NCBI GenBank assembly: GCA_036362985.1
Contig: JAYGXS010000003.1
Span: 83,834,753 to 83,898,752 of the forward strand
Direction: 5' to 3'
DNA from: Ligula intestinalis
Lineage: Eukaryota > Platyhelminthes > Cestoda > Diphyllobothriidea > Diphyllobothriidae
DNA: 64,000 bases
Part shown: one piece after another, positions 10,322 to 21,899 of the stretch
Position numbering within the stretch: the stretch's first letter is position 1
Layout: the number at the start of each line of letters is the position of its first letter
Translations under genes and position numbers: made by a program
Notes under the pieces: generated by a model
Told to the model about the DNA's origin: nothing
Seen by the model: the letters and a program-made list of their open reading frames with translations, nothing else
Databases searched by the model: none

Positions 10322-11900
10322 AGGCAGTGAGGCTTGGCGGCGTAGGGTAGGCAAAATGAATATCGTTGAGTTGTGCTTGGGTGGCGGCAAGATACTAGAC
10401 GCATGACTGTGTGTCTGCTGAAACGTTTGGGCTGCGTTCCGCAAACCGAAAGGCATGCGAGGAAATTCGAACAGGAAAAAAGTTGTTGTGACAGCGGTTA
10501 TAGGAATATTCTCCGCAACCTGTATTTGATGGTAAGCTCGAACGAGGTTCATCTTGGAAAAATAGCCTTTCCAGCCAACATGTTAGAAAAATCTTCAATA
10601 TGTTGTATCGGGTTCCGGTCCGGAAATGTTGCTCGATTAAATGCGCGATAGTCACTGCATGGCCGCCAATCATCGAATTACTGCTTGCGAACCATGTGCA
10701 GTGGCGAAGCCCATTGTGGTACCGACGAATAATGCCCAAATTCATCATTTGCTCAAACTCATTCTTCTAAATCTGTAGCTTCTTGGGGTGAACCCGACGC
10801 GGGTGAGTGTGAACAAGTCTGTCTGTGGTAGCGATGTGATGTCAAACAGCATTTTGAACCTGCTCCGTGAATTGAAAAGGCTTAGCGAAGGACGAATAAT
10901 CCCTCAAGAAGACAGAGAATGGCGGGCTTGGCACGACCAAGTGTATGTCAGCGGAAGGCTCACGCGAAATTACCCCAACAGTGAACGGCTTGGTGGAAGT
11001 GTCGATCAGCTTTTAGTGTTTGATGTCGACAATGATGCGAAAATGCGACAGGAACTCCGCTCCAATTATAGGTGACTGGACGTCAACCTGGATGAAAACC
11101 CACTGGAATCGGCGACGAAGTCCAAGGTCTATAGTGAGAGACCGCTGACCGTACGTGGCAATGGTGGTGCTGTTGGCAGCCTGCAGTGCAAACTGCGAAG
11201 GCTAGAGACGGTGTCATCTGTGAGGTGTTAAACCGCTCACATCGGCACCAGTATCGATCAGAAAACGGTACCCTGTGGATTTTAGGAAACGTAAAAAAGG
11301 CGACTTTGTCGCGACTGGCCAGCAGCAGTCGTCGCCATAACTGGCTGGCTGCGTTGTTAGCAGAATGTTAACATTTAGCATAGCTGCAGGGCGGGATGCG
11401 ATTCATAGCATCCGGGCTGTACGTCCGGAGGTTCCAACAGATTTTGTCATCTGAACGCTTTTTTATTTAGGGCAATTGCTTTTGGTGTGGCCACGACCGG
11501 ATTGCAAACGATTGAGGGTGGAACACATTGTGCTCATTTAGGAGTCCAATAACCGGACAATATGTTCAAGATCCTGTAGGTCATTATCTCGTGTAGCAGT
11601 AAAATCATGAATTGGATGGGTAGACAAACTCGACTGCGGGGACGACCTACCACGAGACTTGGCCGCCGGTTGTGAAACACAGCGATCAGGTTAACGATCG
11701 AAATATGACATGGAAACCTGAGAGACAGCATGGTTTCTCTGCGCGATCGATGCCTCGTAGACGGAGTACGAGCTGATGCCGGGATAACATTGCTGGATTC
11801 TATCAGAATGCTTCGCGAGTTTATCCAGTGCCAGGACCTGTTGCATCGGATGCGGCAGCTTGCCCATCAAGATGTAGCGGAATATAGCGTCATCTAACGT
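10322..11900 (-). mobile_element. Ty3/Gypsy fragment: gag end, protease, start of reverse transcriptase
   Basis: On the minus strand the order is a degraded gag end (about 11,900-11,500, with KLPHPMQQVLALDKLAKH), an aspartic protease (FLIDTGADVSG at about 11,225-11,265, with the catalytic DTG) and the first reverse transcriptase motifs (MMNLGIIRR at about 10,748, LVRAYHQIQVAE and FEFPRMPFGLRNAAQTF down to about 10,420). The DTG and FG-R-N-A-TFQ motifs place it in the CsRn1-like Gypsy group. Frameshifts split the RT, and it stops before the YxDD box, where it meets the + strand primer site at 10,321. It cannot be functional. Confidence 0.75.
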
Positions 11901-12354
11901 GCGATGGGCTTACTATGCATGTTTATTATGCCAGTTTACAGGCAATTTTAAAGAATTTGTAGAGCACCTCTTGGGCGCCTTCCAAAACATCGAAGACAGG
12001 AAAAAACCTAAAACAAACCCCCTCTTTTGCAGCCAGTGTTGTTTTATTTCCATTTTATGTTTGGTCAATACTTAGCAAGATAGGGAGTTTGTTTCAAGTG
12101 AAAAAAACCTGGCTACGAAGGTAAGATACAAACGGAATATACGTACAGTTGTAAACTGAGTTGACACCTAAACAGAAGAAAAGTTGCATATCGTTAAGGG
12201 ACATTATTTCGGGACGGAGAGGATTAGCACAAGAACACACTGTTCTTAGTCTTCCTTAAATGTTTGTCGGCAAAAGTTGCGCGCTATCGGCTGAAAGGTT
12301 AGCCGATTGCGGGCCGCAGCTTCAGCAGCATTAACTTCAGCATGAGGCCTGGCA
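11901..12354. other. No recognisable feature
   Basis: Non-coding stretch between the Gypsy piece and the 3' end of a minus-strand CR1 element. It may hold the CR1 3' untranslated region; I see no tail repeat or target-site duplication that fixes a boundary. Confidence 0.4.
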
Positions 12355-15300
12355 GGGTTCAAAGTCTACGAACGCCATCAGAGTGAAAGAGATATTCCAC
12401 CGAGTCAGCACCCAAAATTCGTGAAAGTTGTCCTGAATGTAGAAAACCAGTAATAGCCCTCTTAAACAAAGGATAGCTTTGCTGTATGTTAATGCTTCTG
12501 GGCAGCTTATTCCAGATTGATATGGTGTTTACTGAAAAGAATCGCCGGTAATTAACTGTGCGTGCCATAAAAAGAAATAAAAAAACATCTCGATGACTGG
12601 CGCACCGAGAGTGCTCGAGCTGCCTTATTGTACTGAGAGGATTAAAGGTTTGGCCATTTAAAAGTTTAAACAGTAAACATAGGCCCTTCTGTAATCTACG
12701 AGGCTACAGGGGATCCAGCTTTATAATATTACACCTTTGTTGGTAGGCTAAGTTACGGTGTTCTGTAGTGAAAACATTTCTGGTGAAGAAGTGCTGCACC
12801 GATTCTATTTTCTTCCGTTCACTAGCGCGCAGAAGACTGAATAGGGGCGAGCAGTATTCAAGACTAGGTCTCACGTACATGTTTTAAAGGCTAGTTTTAA
12901 CCTTTATGGTCTTAACATTTCTAAGGATAAATCCGGTGGTTCGGCGTGCTTTCGAGACTATCAGGACACAGTGCTCTGACAGATTGAGACTATTAGAATA
13001 GGATACGCCCGAATCCTTGATAACTCCTTGGACATTTAGTTCGTGACCGTCTATGCTTTATTCTGATTAGGAATACCAACTACCTGATCCCACATGCCGA
13101 TATATACGGCCTCAAATAAGTTCTCGAACTTTGAAGGACCAGAAGGTAGAAACCATTGCACGTCAGGAGGGTTAAAATCACCTGCAATCAAACTATACTT
13201 AAGATTCGAGTCGTCTGCGGTATGAAAGGCCTGCGAACGACAGCGATCGTAGTCCGCATTGGCATAAGGTGGGTGATAAACACAGCCAACAAGTAAGGTG
13301 TATTTTTTATTCAGAACAACTCGTAGCCAGCAGCTCTCCTCCACCGCCATGAATTGTGGATAGTCCAACGGTAGGACTGTAAGTGGCTGCTTAATAAAGA
13401 TGCAGCTTCCTCCGCCGCGGCCATTGTTTCAATCATTCCGAATTCATACAAAGCCTAGAACAGAAAGTTCAGAGTCAGCTACACAGGCCGATGCCCATGT
13501 CTCAGTTACCATAACAATGTCTGGGCAGTTGACGAAAACCAGAGTCTGGAGCAGGGGCGTTTTATTAATCAGTGATCTGGCATTTAAAACGACCATTTCA
13601 AGAGGGCATGTCTTAGGTTTCGGTGGCGGGACAGCTAGGCTGTCACTGTTACCGGCTTCGAACAGAGAGATGTCCTTTTGACTTGAACTATTTGTCCCTC
13701 TCTTCTTTTGAGATTTGTCTCACCATTGGTTCTCCGTTTCTCCAAATCAATTATTAACTGTCTCATCATCCGCTCTTTCAACTCGGTATCCGGCTGAAAA
13801 ACTTGCGACTGCAGACTTCGTAAGGATGGTTTGCACTCTAGCAAAAATTGCGCCTGTGCTTTAGTTTCTAAAATAACTTTAAGAGGTCGTGGCCGAGAAT
13901 TTGATTCTGGAGCTGTTGGAGCCTTCCCTATTCGAAATGCCTTAAGAATGCGGAATGACTCGCATAGTTTTAGCAATTGTTTGGCGTATACTCTCTTCAG
14001 ATTCACGTCATGGTCCACTCGTTCTTGTGGAATTGTTGACGCGGACTCTGGGACCCCCTTTGCAACTATTTTCTGCTTGCGACTCAATGGGGCATCTGTT
14101 GCGAGCTCAAGTGTTTTGACCGAGCGAGTTCTTGCATCCGGTACACTCGGTTCGATAGGTTCGGATATACTGGCTATTGGGTTGGATGAGTGCAAACCCG
14201 TGACGCGTTTGGCTTTCATTGCCCCATGGTTCGTTTGCTTTATGAACTTATCGACCTCTTTGTCATCGTTTTCTTGCTCACCGTCGAGCAACGATGTGGT
14301 GCTAGTATGCAAATCCTGATAATTGCTAATTTTGCTTAAGCCGAGTGACGATGGTTAAGACTGCGGGCTTGGCACGTGATCTGATATGTAAGTTTTAGGT
14401 ATGTCGTCTGACATGTCCAAGTCCACATCATGGTCAACTCGTTCTTGTGTAATTGCTGACGCTAACTCTAGTGCCCCTTTTACAACTATATTCTGTTTGT
14501 GACTCAATGGGGCATCTGTTGCGAGCTCACGTGTTTCGACAGAGCAAGCTCTTGCTTACGGTACATGTGGTTCGATAGGCCCTGCTGTACTGGTTTTTGG
14601 GTAAGCTCAGTGCACATCCGTGACACGTTGAGCCTTTCCAGCCGTATGCTTCGAATTAGTTGAGTGCACACCCGTGATCCGTTAAGCCTTCCTAGCCCTA
14701 TGCTTCTTTGGCTTTTTGATCATATCGACCTCTTTATCATCGCTTTCTGGTGCAGCGTCGAGCAACGATGTGGCGCTAGGATGCAAATCCAGATCATTGC
14801 TAATGCTGCTTGACCCGAGTAACGATGGCGTAGATTGCTGATTTATTTGAATTTCTTTGCGATCGATCGAAACGTCAGCTGGTTAACTTGGTTCGGCAGA
14901 TTATATGCGAGTTTCAGGTTTACCGGCCGAGCCTATCTGGGCAAATGAATTTTAATCCACCCCAGGTTTTTGACCGACAAGGGCTCTTTTAACCACTGGA
15001 TAAAAAATATGCGTTTTAAGATAAGCTATTTCTTGTTTCAGTCTATTTACCTCGTGGTCAAATTCTTGCTTCCTCTCGGAAAACTCCTGGTGGAGGACAA
15101 AATCCTCAGAGCCTAACTTCGGTAAACTTAGTAGACATCTTGGCCATTTGGCGGGAGTTGACCGATTAATAAAATTATTCAAATGGCCATATCGGCAGTT
15201 ACTTTTTGGTTGTATATTGATTTGTTTGTCAGGGACCTGTGTCGAAGTGGTTGAGCTGCATGAGGCGCTAACACCCCGACCCGGTTTCGAGATCCGGCGG

Positions 15301-15540
15301 TGGCGACACTTTTCGTGATAACGGATTTGTAGCATCTAAGTTATCCATGCTTGTTAGGGTTCTTAGTATTATGACCAGCGTCCGATACTGCCAATTGATT
15401 CGAAAGCCGAACCCTACTACTGACGCATGTGTCGCATGAGAACGTAGGGCGTCTGATCGCCGATCTCAAGATTGTTAAGGAGGTGGTTTGGTCTGCAATG
15501 GGCAGCTTGTGCCGTGAGCTGGAGGATAGCATGTTTCAAT
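12355..15540 (-). mobile_element. CR1-type non-LTR retrotransposon with reverse transcriptase core deleted
   Basis: On the minus strand this starts with a coiled-coil-like segment (about 15,335-14,952, Glu/Lys-rich near its end). Next is an N-terminal domain typical of CR1 proteins (14,312-13,635, RPRPLKVILE and an R-R-x-N-G-E-T motif), then an AP-type endonuclease (about 13,620-13,060, with VVLNARSLINK, an ETW motif and AGDFNPPDVQW). Then, at about 13,055, the reading jumps to the extreme C-terminal part (12,980-12,355, including SRSLEYCSPLFS-like text and the terminal domain ending in GVRRL). The palm with FADD is missing, so the copy is inactive. Stops and frameshifts also occur. Confidence 0.75.
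13980..14840. repeat. Tandem duplication inside the CR1 N-terminal region
   Basis: About 13,980-14,355 and 14,400-14,840 are two direct copies, roughly 420 bp apart: both contain GACTCAATGGGGCATCTGTTG, then TCGACCTCTTT, CGTCGAGCAACGATGTGG and GATGCAAATCC-like text. The upstream (14.4-14.8 kb) copy has stops in every frame on the coding strand, while the downstream one is still open, so the duplication predates the decay. Confidence 0.75.
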
Positions 15541-16194
15541 CGAGTATAAGGCTTAAAAAGTTGCGAAAATTCCCATGAGAGAATTCAGAAGAGTATTTTG
15601 CGAGCATACGTAGCTTTTGCTAAATTCTCATCGGGCCGTTGCAATTATATAGGGAGGGGTACAAATTAACATGCTGGTAATCAAGTTATCATGGGGATGA
15701 GGGAGGGGGTGGGGGCTGCTAGTTATCAGCTTATGAGGGTTTGATGAGTCCGGACAGGGGATGGGGGGGGAAGTTGGGGGTGAAGCGGTAGCAAGCGCGA
15801 AAAGATGCAGGTAGCTACGTAACCGTTGGCCAAGCCAAGCTTGGGGCCTGCAGGAGGTTCTCCTGTGCGCACAGGACCGGCTTCCTCAACCGGATCGCTG
15901 TTGCTTCTGCCGTTGCCAGCAAACGCCGACCCCGGGGCTTATTCTTAGGAATAGAATCGACATTATACGTGCTTTACATCCTGACTGGTCATACATTTTG
16001 TAGACAGCAAGGGTTATGCAATTGACATTTATTTTTTGCAATATATTCAAAATTTGACAGAATATATCTGTAACTAGACTTTTAAGAGTTCTAGCTAGCT
16101 CCCACAAATAAACTGATTTAAAAGGCAGTTTTAATAGCCTACTTTCCACGGGCAAGAGGCAAAAATAGGTGACCTTCGTCCAGGCGGAATGTCC
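15541..16194. other. No recognisable feature
   Basis: A G-rich section at 15,650-15,790 with many GGG runs on the plus strand is followed by unremarkable sequence leading to the LTR start at 16,195. No gene is apparent. Confidence 0.45.
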
Positions 16195-18059
16195 TGTAGC
16201 AAACAAAGCTGACCCTGGGTTTGTTTAACCATAGTGAGACACAAAGGACCGACCTCGAGAAGAGATACTAACAAAGGTTCCTTGTTCTGTCGTTGTTTTA
16301 GTACAAGTAACAACGGAAGTGCTTCTCCCCCCGGTGGCAGATTCCAACTCCACCTTCCCGGATCACCAGTCTTGAGTGTTTTACTGATCTGTGCATTGCC
16401 CTTACACATTCTGCCTAACAACATCTGTACTTATACAATAAACCTTCATACGCTATACCTTCCTTGGATTATTACTTTGTGATCATTTGCAATGAATAAT
16501 GACGATTCTAGTTTGCTCGAGGACGTACAGAAGCCGGTGGCTAAAGCTGAAGAAGTTAATATAGCTGTTATACCGGAGAAAACCATCCTGACGTAGGAAC
16601 CTATGTGCTCGGGCGCTACAGTGGTGGCAGCAACAGTAACAAACACGCCAGAAACGAACATGATATATCAAAATCATCAAGCGTTCACACAGATACCAGT
16701 ACCAAAATACGAAGCACGGGAAGACTTCCAAGCGTGGCTTAAAAGATCTCGATTTTATCTAAAAGAAATAAACCCAAAAGATCGAAGCCGGGCTTTAATG
16801 AAAGCTTTGGGACCGAAAGAGCTAGACAAAGCACTTGACGCCGGCCTGTCAGCAGACAGCCAATTAGAGGTTTTAAGTGCTAGGTTGGAAACCCTGCTCC
16901 GCCCTACACTATCGCTAGCAGAAGCGATTGAAGGACTCATGCATCGCCAACTCAAAGTAATTGAACAACCCAAAGTATGCACCCAGGACCTTCAGCGGTT
17001 TGTAATCGCAGCTTACCCCACGCTGGCCCAACCAGACAAAGACCACGTTGTGCTGTACCACTTTGTCAAGGGCATTACCAACCCTGACCCGAAATATTCC
17101 TTTTTGGTTCAACCACCAAACGAGATAAAAAGAGGCAGTGACCTGCGCCGAACGATATCTTCAGGCGGCGAAGACGACGAACAGATACATTGCCAGCCAA
17201 CCGCGTGGCGACTTTCGAGGTCGTTATAATAATACTCAGAGACTCTGGCGCCCGTGGGCTAACCGACAAGACGCCAGAAATTCAGCTGGTCCAAGATTCA
17301 GTGGGGGACACTTCCCCTTCTACCCTTCGAACAACACTGCGACTACTGGAGCGAATGCGAATAGATACCCTGGCAGTCAAGGCGAACCCAACAGAGACGC
17401 ATGCAATTCGATGGAAACTCGAACAACGTCAGAGGAAATACCCGGTTACCATACGCATTGATAGCGTACCGCACTTCGATTCACAGTTCCACCGGATACT
17501 CTCCATTTTTATGCTAACCGGCCGCCATCTTCGCCTACCAACAGACTCTAACTTCCCCCTACCCTCGGAAGATGAATATAAACCGAACAAATATGTCCTC
17601 GAGCTGCAAGAGTTACTACACATCACCCACAACTTAGCACGCACAGACCTACAAACGGCATATACCCGACAAAAAGACAACTTCGACAGACACACACACA
17701 CACGGTTTTCCGTACCAACGTGGCGACCTCGTACTGCGATACCGATCAGTCCCACCGGGTCGGAATACCCGCAAATTTTTTTTATCCATGGGGGGGGACC
17801 AATTGAGATAACTGACGTACGGTTTCCCAACACATACATCATCCGGGATTCACACACACGCAGCGGGCCTACCTTTCCTGTACATTATGATAAACTCAAA
17901 CCATACAAAAGAAAACCTCCAACTGCTACACCGGATACCCTAACATTGCTACCTCCACATCTCGTGCCTCGCGCAGCAACCGCGAAAGAAGTTGAAACTA
18001 CACACAACCACCCATCGAAAAGCCATGACGACATGGCCGCGACTGAAGGGGGGGGCAGT
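16195..18059 (+). mobile_element. Ty3/Gypsy element, pol mostly deleted (5' LTR, gag, integrase tail)
   Basis: A 5' LTR starts TGTAGCAAAC and holds an AATAAA signal at about 16,438. A gag-like frame starts at ATG 16,492, interrupted by an in-frame TAG at 16,594-16,596 (codon 35), then open to about 17,228. A frame-shifted continuation carries a basic gag end. From about 17,500 to 17,930 the reading is the integrase C-terminal end of Gypsy elements (GRHLRLPTDS, then VHYDKLKPYKR). Protease, reverse transcriptase, RNase H and the integrase core are absent. A purine tract (GAAGGGGGGGG, about 18,044) precedes the second LTR, as expected for a polypurine tract. Flatworm LTR element; non-autonomous. 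Confidence 0.8.
16492..17228 (+). pseudogene. Gag of the pol-deleted Gypsy element, nonsense at codon 35
   Basis: The frame opens with MNNDDSSLLEDV and, after the TAG at 16,594, continues with an alpha-helical gag-like domain (FQAWLKRSRFYLKEI and LSAEAIEGL-like stretches; no zinc knuckle seen). The sister copy of the gag start after the second LTR (18,354 on) reads GAG where this copy has TAG, so the stop is a private mutation. Gag would build the element's particle. The end of the frame is displaced relative to the more plausible basic C-terminus in the +1 register at about 17,138-17,300. Confidence 0.6.
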
Positions 18060-18484
18060 TGTAGCAAACAGAGCTGACCCTGGGTTTGTTTAACCAGAGT
18101 AGGACACAAAGGACCGACCTCGAGAAAAGATACTCAAAAAGGTTCCTTGTTCTGTCTTTGTTTTAGTACAAGTAACGGACGTTCTTCTTCCCCCGGTGGT
18201 AGATGCCAACTCCACCTTCCCGGATCACGAGTTTTGAGTGTTTTACTGATCAGTGCCTTGCCCTTACACATTCTTCCTAGCAACATCTGTACTTAAACAA
18301 TAAACCTTCCTACACTATACCTACCACGGATAATTACTTTGTGGTCATTTGCAATGACGAATGACGATTCTAGTGTGATCGAGGACGTATGGAAGCCGGT
18401 GGCCAAAGCTGAAGAAGTTAATATAGCTGTTATACCGGAGGAAATGATCCCGACGGAGGAACCTACGTGCTCGGGCGCTACAGT
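18060..18484 (+). mobile_element. Second LTR plus start of gag, truncated
   Basis: This is a direct repeat of 16,195-16,622 at roughly nine bases in ten. It contains not only the LTR but also the leader and the first 40-odd gag codons, after which similarity stops at GCGCTACAGT. An element with two LTRs should end at the LTR, so this arrangement (LTR-body-LTR-body start) indicates a tandem pair or LTR recombination, with the second body truncated at 18,484. Confidence 0.75.
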
Positions 18485-18796
18485 CAAGTGTTACAAGGTC
18501 CCTACTGTTATTCGGGATGAAACGAGTACGTTCGCTTCTTATATACTGAAATCGCCTTATTCCAAATCATTGTTCGTTCATTCCATTTTATGAAAATATT
18601 TAACTTCAATTTCGTCTCGAAACCGTCTGTATATATATATATATATTCACTCAGGAATGTGCGAACACCGATCGAATATGCTTCCGAACTAAACAAAGTT
18701 CGTGTGGTGGTCAGAGGTCCCCAACGGGTGACCGCCTGCCAGGCCGATGCCGGCCAAGTCATAATAGCAGTAAGTGGGGTATGACAGCATTTGGGG

Positions 18797-18806
18797 NNNN
18801 NNNNNN
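18797..18806. other. Assembly gap (10 N)
   Basis: Ten N, a standard placeholder of unknown true length, falling just inside the ribozyme-like repeat. Confidence 0.99.
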
Positions 18807-18836
18807 GAACTGTTTCGGGCTTATTAGCCTTCATCA
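18807..18836 (-). ncRNA. Hammerhead-ribozyme-like core, copy b
   Basis: On the minus strand the order is CTGATGA, A, GGCT-AATA-AGCC (a clean four-base-pair stem II with a four-base loop), C, GAAAC, AGTT. This is the best stem II of the ribozyme-like motifs here, and both core boxes are perfect. ACAGT could form a tiny stem III with T as the cleavage base. The downstream strand of stem I would lie in the assembly gap, so the fold cannot be completed from this sequence. Confidence 0.45.
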
Positions 18837-18854
18837 GCCAAGCATAACCCTGAC

Positions 18855-20050
18855 ATGGTGCCTCATCAACGTCTCTTATACAAGCTCAGCCGTATAAGGG
18901 TAAAGGGAAACCTTTTGCAGTGGATCGCAAACGTCTTGACTGGTCGTACCCAAACCGTATGTATTGGCGAACAGCGGTCGGTGGAGATAGCAGTTGAGAG
19001 CGGGGCTCCGCAGGGATCTGTTCTTGGTCCTGTTCTCTTCCTTACATATATATTGATGACTGCATAAGCGGACTAGGCTGCGAAATCGCAATGTTTGCTG
19101 ATGACATCAAACTTTGGAAGGTCATACGCAACCAAGAAGATGAATTAAACCTCCAGGAAAATTTGCATAGACTGGAGCAATGGTCGACCCTTTGGCTTGT
19201 GTCATTCAATGTGGCCAAATGCAACCTAATGCGCTTTGGCAGAACCAGCTCTACGCCTCGGAGGGTGTATTACCTGAATCACACGCCGCTACCAGAGGTA
19301 GAGGCTCAGAAAGACCTAGGGGTGCGGTTCACGCCTTCACTGAAGCCATCACTACACGTCCTGAAAGTAGCTAAATCCGCAATGTCGAGCTTGTATCTAA
19401 TCAAGCGCGCCTTAAATAAGTTTGACAAAGTTGTATTTGGCAAGGTATTCGGCACGTTCGAGCGACCTCAACTGGAATTTGCCATCCAAGCCTGGAGACC
19501 TTGGACAGCCAAAGATAAAAAACCTTTTAAGGGTACAACGACGCGCAACAAAATTAGTACGAGGCGAACGGAACGTCCTTTATGAGACCCGACTGGTAAA
19601 TCTTGAGTTGTTTCCTCTGCATTACAGGCAGCTACGTGGGGACCTAATCCAGGCATTTCGCATGTTGCTTGGTCAGGATTGCTGCCTCCAAACAAATGAC
19701 TTCTTTGAGCGGGTCACTACCTCTAGGCTGCGAGGACATGCCCTCCAATTACGTGTGACTGGGGCAAGACTTGCCCCAAGAAAATTCTTTTTCTCTAAGA
19801 GGGTAATCCAGGCATGGAATGCCCTTCCTGCGGATATTGTTATGTCCCCTTCTGTGGATTTTTTTAAGGCACACCTATACCGATTTAATAGCATCTTCGC
19901 GAGTAAGTTCTCCAAATTCAATCAGTGAAGTGCTCCGAATCCAAAAATTGATGTGCTCTAAATGCAAACACTGAAATGCTAGAAATTCTATAAGTATATA
20001 CTAATAGTAATTTTTAAGTAGTATTATTATTAGTATTTAACCAAATGCGT
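18855..20050 (+). mobile_element. CR1-type retrotransposon fragment, lineage A (reverse transcriptase to 3' end)
   Basis: This 5'-truncated copy begins inside the reverse transcriptase (HQRLLYKLSRI), carries GAPQGSVLGP and the catalytic FADD (19,094-19,105), then the thumb (AQKDLGV) and the C-terminal domain (RVQRRATKLVRG, then RVIQAWNALPADIV) to a stop at 19,926. Frameshifts near 19,045 and 19,520 break the frame. An AT-rich tail with ATT triplets ends near 20,040. It copies itself by target-primed reverse transcription in the living lineage; this copy is dead. Related copies lie at 24.58 kb and 45.5 kb, both minus. Confidence 0.85.
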
Positions 20051-21899
20051 TAAGACATTGCCTAGCTCCGACGTCTCTGCTCACTATGTGAACTGCGCTC
20101 ATCACATCTGAGGTCGCATCTACCGCACCTATGGTCCTAGGCTACGCGGCCCTGTCACACCCTTTCTCGCATCGACCGACTGCTGACGAGGTGGCGGGTT
20201 CCTCGGCTCTTGCCACAGCAAAGGCGTATCATGGTCGCATCTCCGGTTCTTCAGTACGTTCTCGTGACTCCGAGGTCTCCTCCTCGTATGGTCCTTCGGA
20301 TGAAGATATTACTCGTCATGGACGCCATGGCTGCCGACAAAATTCACAGAAGCATCATGCTTCTATCATTCACATACTTCCACCACGAGCGACAGTTTTG
20401 CTCCTAAAAACCACAAATTACATTCCATTTTGATTTATGAGCCAGCCTTAGGCGTGTTTTCACTGGCTGCTCTTCTTCCTCAGTTACACTGCTGGCTCGT
20501 GTAAACTGAGTGAGTGTATTACTTGAAACAAGCGAGTAGTCGTCTGAAATTGTGGCAACGACTTTTTTGGAATGTTCGGCTATGCCGGTGAATTTTCTTA
20601 AATCCTATGTACCAAGAGGGAGTTCAAAGGCGTTTGCCTATATTTCCTTCAATAAATTTGCCTTGACACTTTGGGCAGTTAATCCGCCCAACCTACTGCA
20701 CGTACGAAATCCATCATTACGGATCCAAGAAACCGATTGCCCAGGCGGGATTTCCTAAAACATACCTTCTAGCATCCACCAGAATGAACATTAGGCTCGC
20801 TTACTGAATTACTCGAATTTGCCAAACCCTCTTAATAATTATTTGATTAAATGGAAACTGGTGCCTAGATTTTTACAACTGGCTCTTAACTTCACTGCTC
20901 CAAATCGCATCCACCATGCGCTAGTGCTTTCTGTGGTGTGTATAATCCAATTCTCATTTCAACCGCTAGTGGTATGTTGCAGATCACGGCGACTAAATCT
21001 GGTCTTGCCATCTGCTGTTAGTTTTTAGGGCCAACAAGGATGTATCAGAGTGGCATCCCCAGGCACAAGCCTTTTATGTCCCCTTCCAGCTTGAACTCTG
21101 AAATAGCTGTGATCGATCGTGATCCGTTCCTCCTATCCGCCGCTTTGACGGTTGCTTTTTCTGGAATCCTAGAAATGAGGCTAAAAATCTCATTCAGTTT
21201 ATGATTTTTATCATGTCGAGTATGGTTTCGTGCACCTATTCACACTCACCTGCTGGATTTTCCTATCCCAACCGCATATATATGCACCCATGTGCGACAG
21301 CGGTTCCCTCCTTGAAAACTAACCATCCATTACACCGTTTTTAGAACCAGTTCCTGGTCCTGCACCTGTAGACCGCAAACTGTCCTCAACAAGCCGGACT
21401 GACCATGTTCTCCGGAAAACGCAGCACCTATAGATCAATCCTCGCCATGGGCTATTCTGACCATCATGAAACGGTCTTTTGAATGCCTCCATTCTCACGA
21501 TGAGTCAGCACACACACATGCGGCCGTAAGCTAGCGATGTTTCCTCAATTCTGATTGGTCCACGTCGCTGAGGTTTCCTCTCACGCGGATAATTCAATAA
21601 TGCAGCTTTTGGGTAAGAAAGACTTGCAGTCACTTTCCTTGTCTGAGTACAAAATTTCTCATGGTCTTCCCTTGGTCCTCTCATGTTGGACTTTGGGTAT
21701 CGCTGTCGGGTTAGTTCACAGTTCGTGCTACTTGCAAGTACCGGGTGCGGTTCATGACGCAAACCAAAAGTATTTCGTATACTTCCCACCCGTTCTTTGA
21801 TCAAGTATGGATCCAGAACCAATAAGAACACCTATCGAACAGTGAGCTAACATGTATGTGACGCAGTCATGGGAAGGATTGTCTTTGCTGGAAATGCTA
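20051..21899. other. No recognisable feature
   Basis: I see no supported gene in this 1.85 kb. Open frames at 20,131-20,433 (+) and 21,505-21,831 (-) show no family motif. A short stretch near 20,730-20,750 (CCCAGGCGGGATTT) resembles text near 29,155 and 38,900, suggesting another old piece of duplicated finger-locus intron. Confidence 0.4.

Larger units (their letters stand above)
18600..18850 (-). mobile_element. Short repeat with ribozyme-like core, split by a gap
   Basis: The stretch on both sides of the 10-N gap (18,797-18,806) looks like one minus-strand repeat ending in an (AT)n run at 18,632-18,645. It carries the ribozyme-like core described separately. I infer it is a Penelope-associated or ribozyme-bearing element; there is no protein. 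The CR1 that follows starts at about 18,855. Confidence 0.45.

Noticed and set aside
13831..14319. A 162-residue open frame on the plus strand
   Set aside because: It is the antisense shadow of the CR1 N-terminal frame at 13,635-14,312, which has family motifs.
17190..18077. A host gene in the 295-codon open frame
   Set aside because: Its middle carries Gypsy integrase C-terminal motifs and it ends in the LTR, so it belongs to the retrotransposon.
21505..21831. A coding gene on the minus strand
   Set aside because: No splice context, no domain, and composition like neighbouring non-coding sequence; kept as unassigned.
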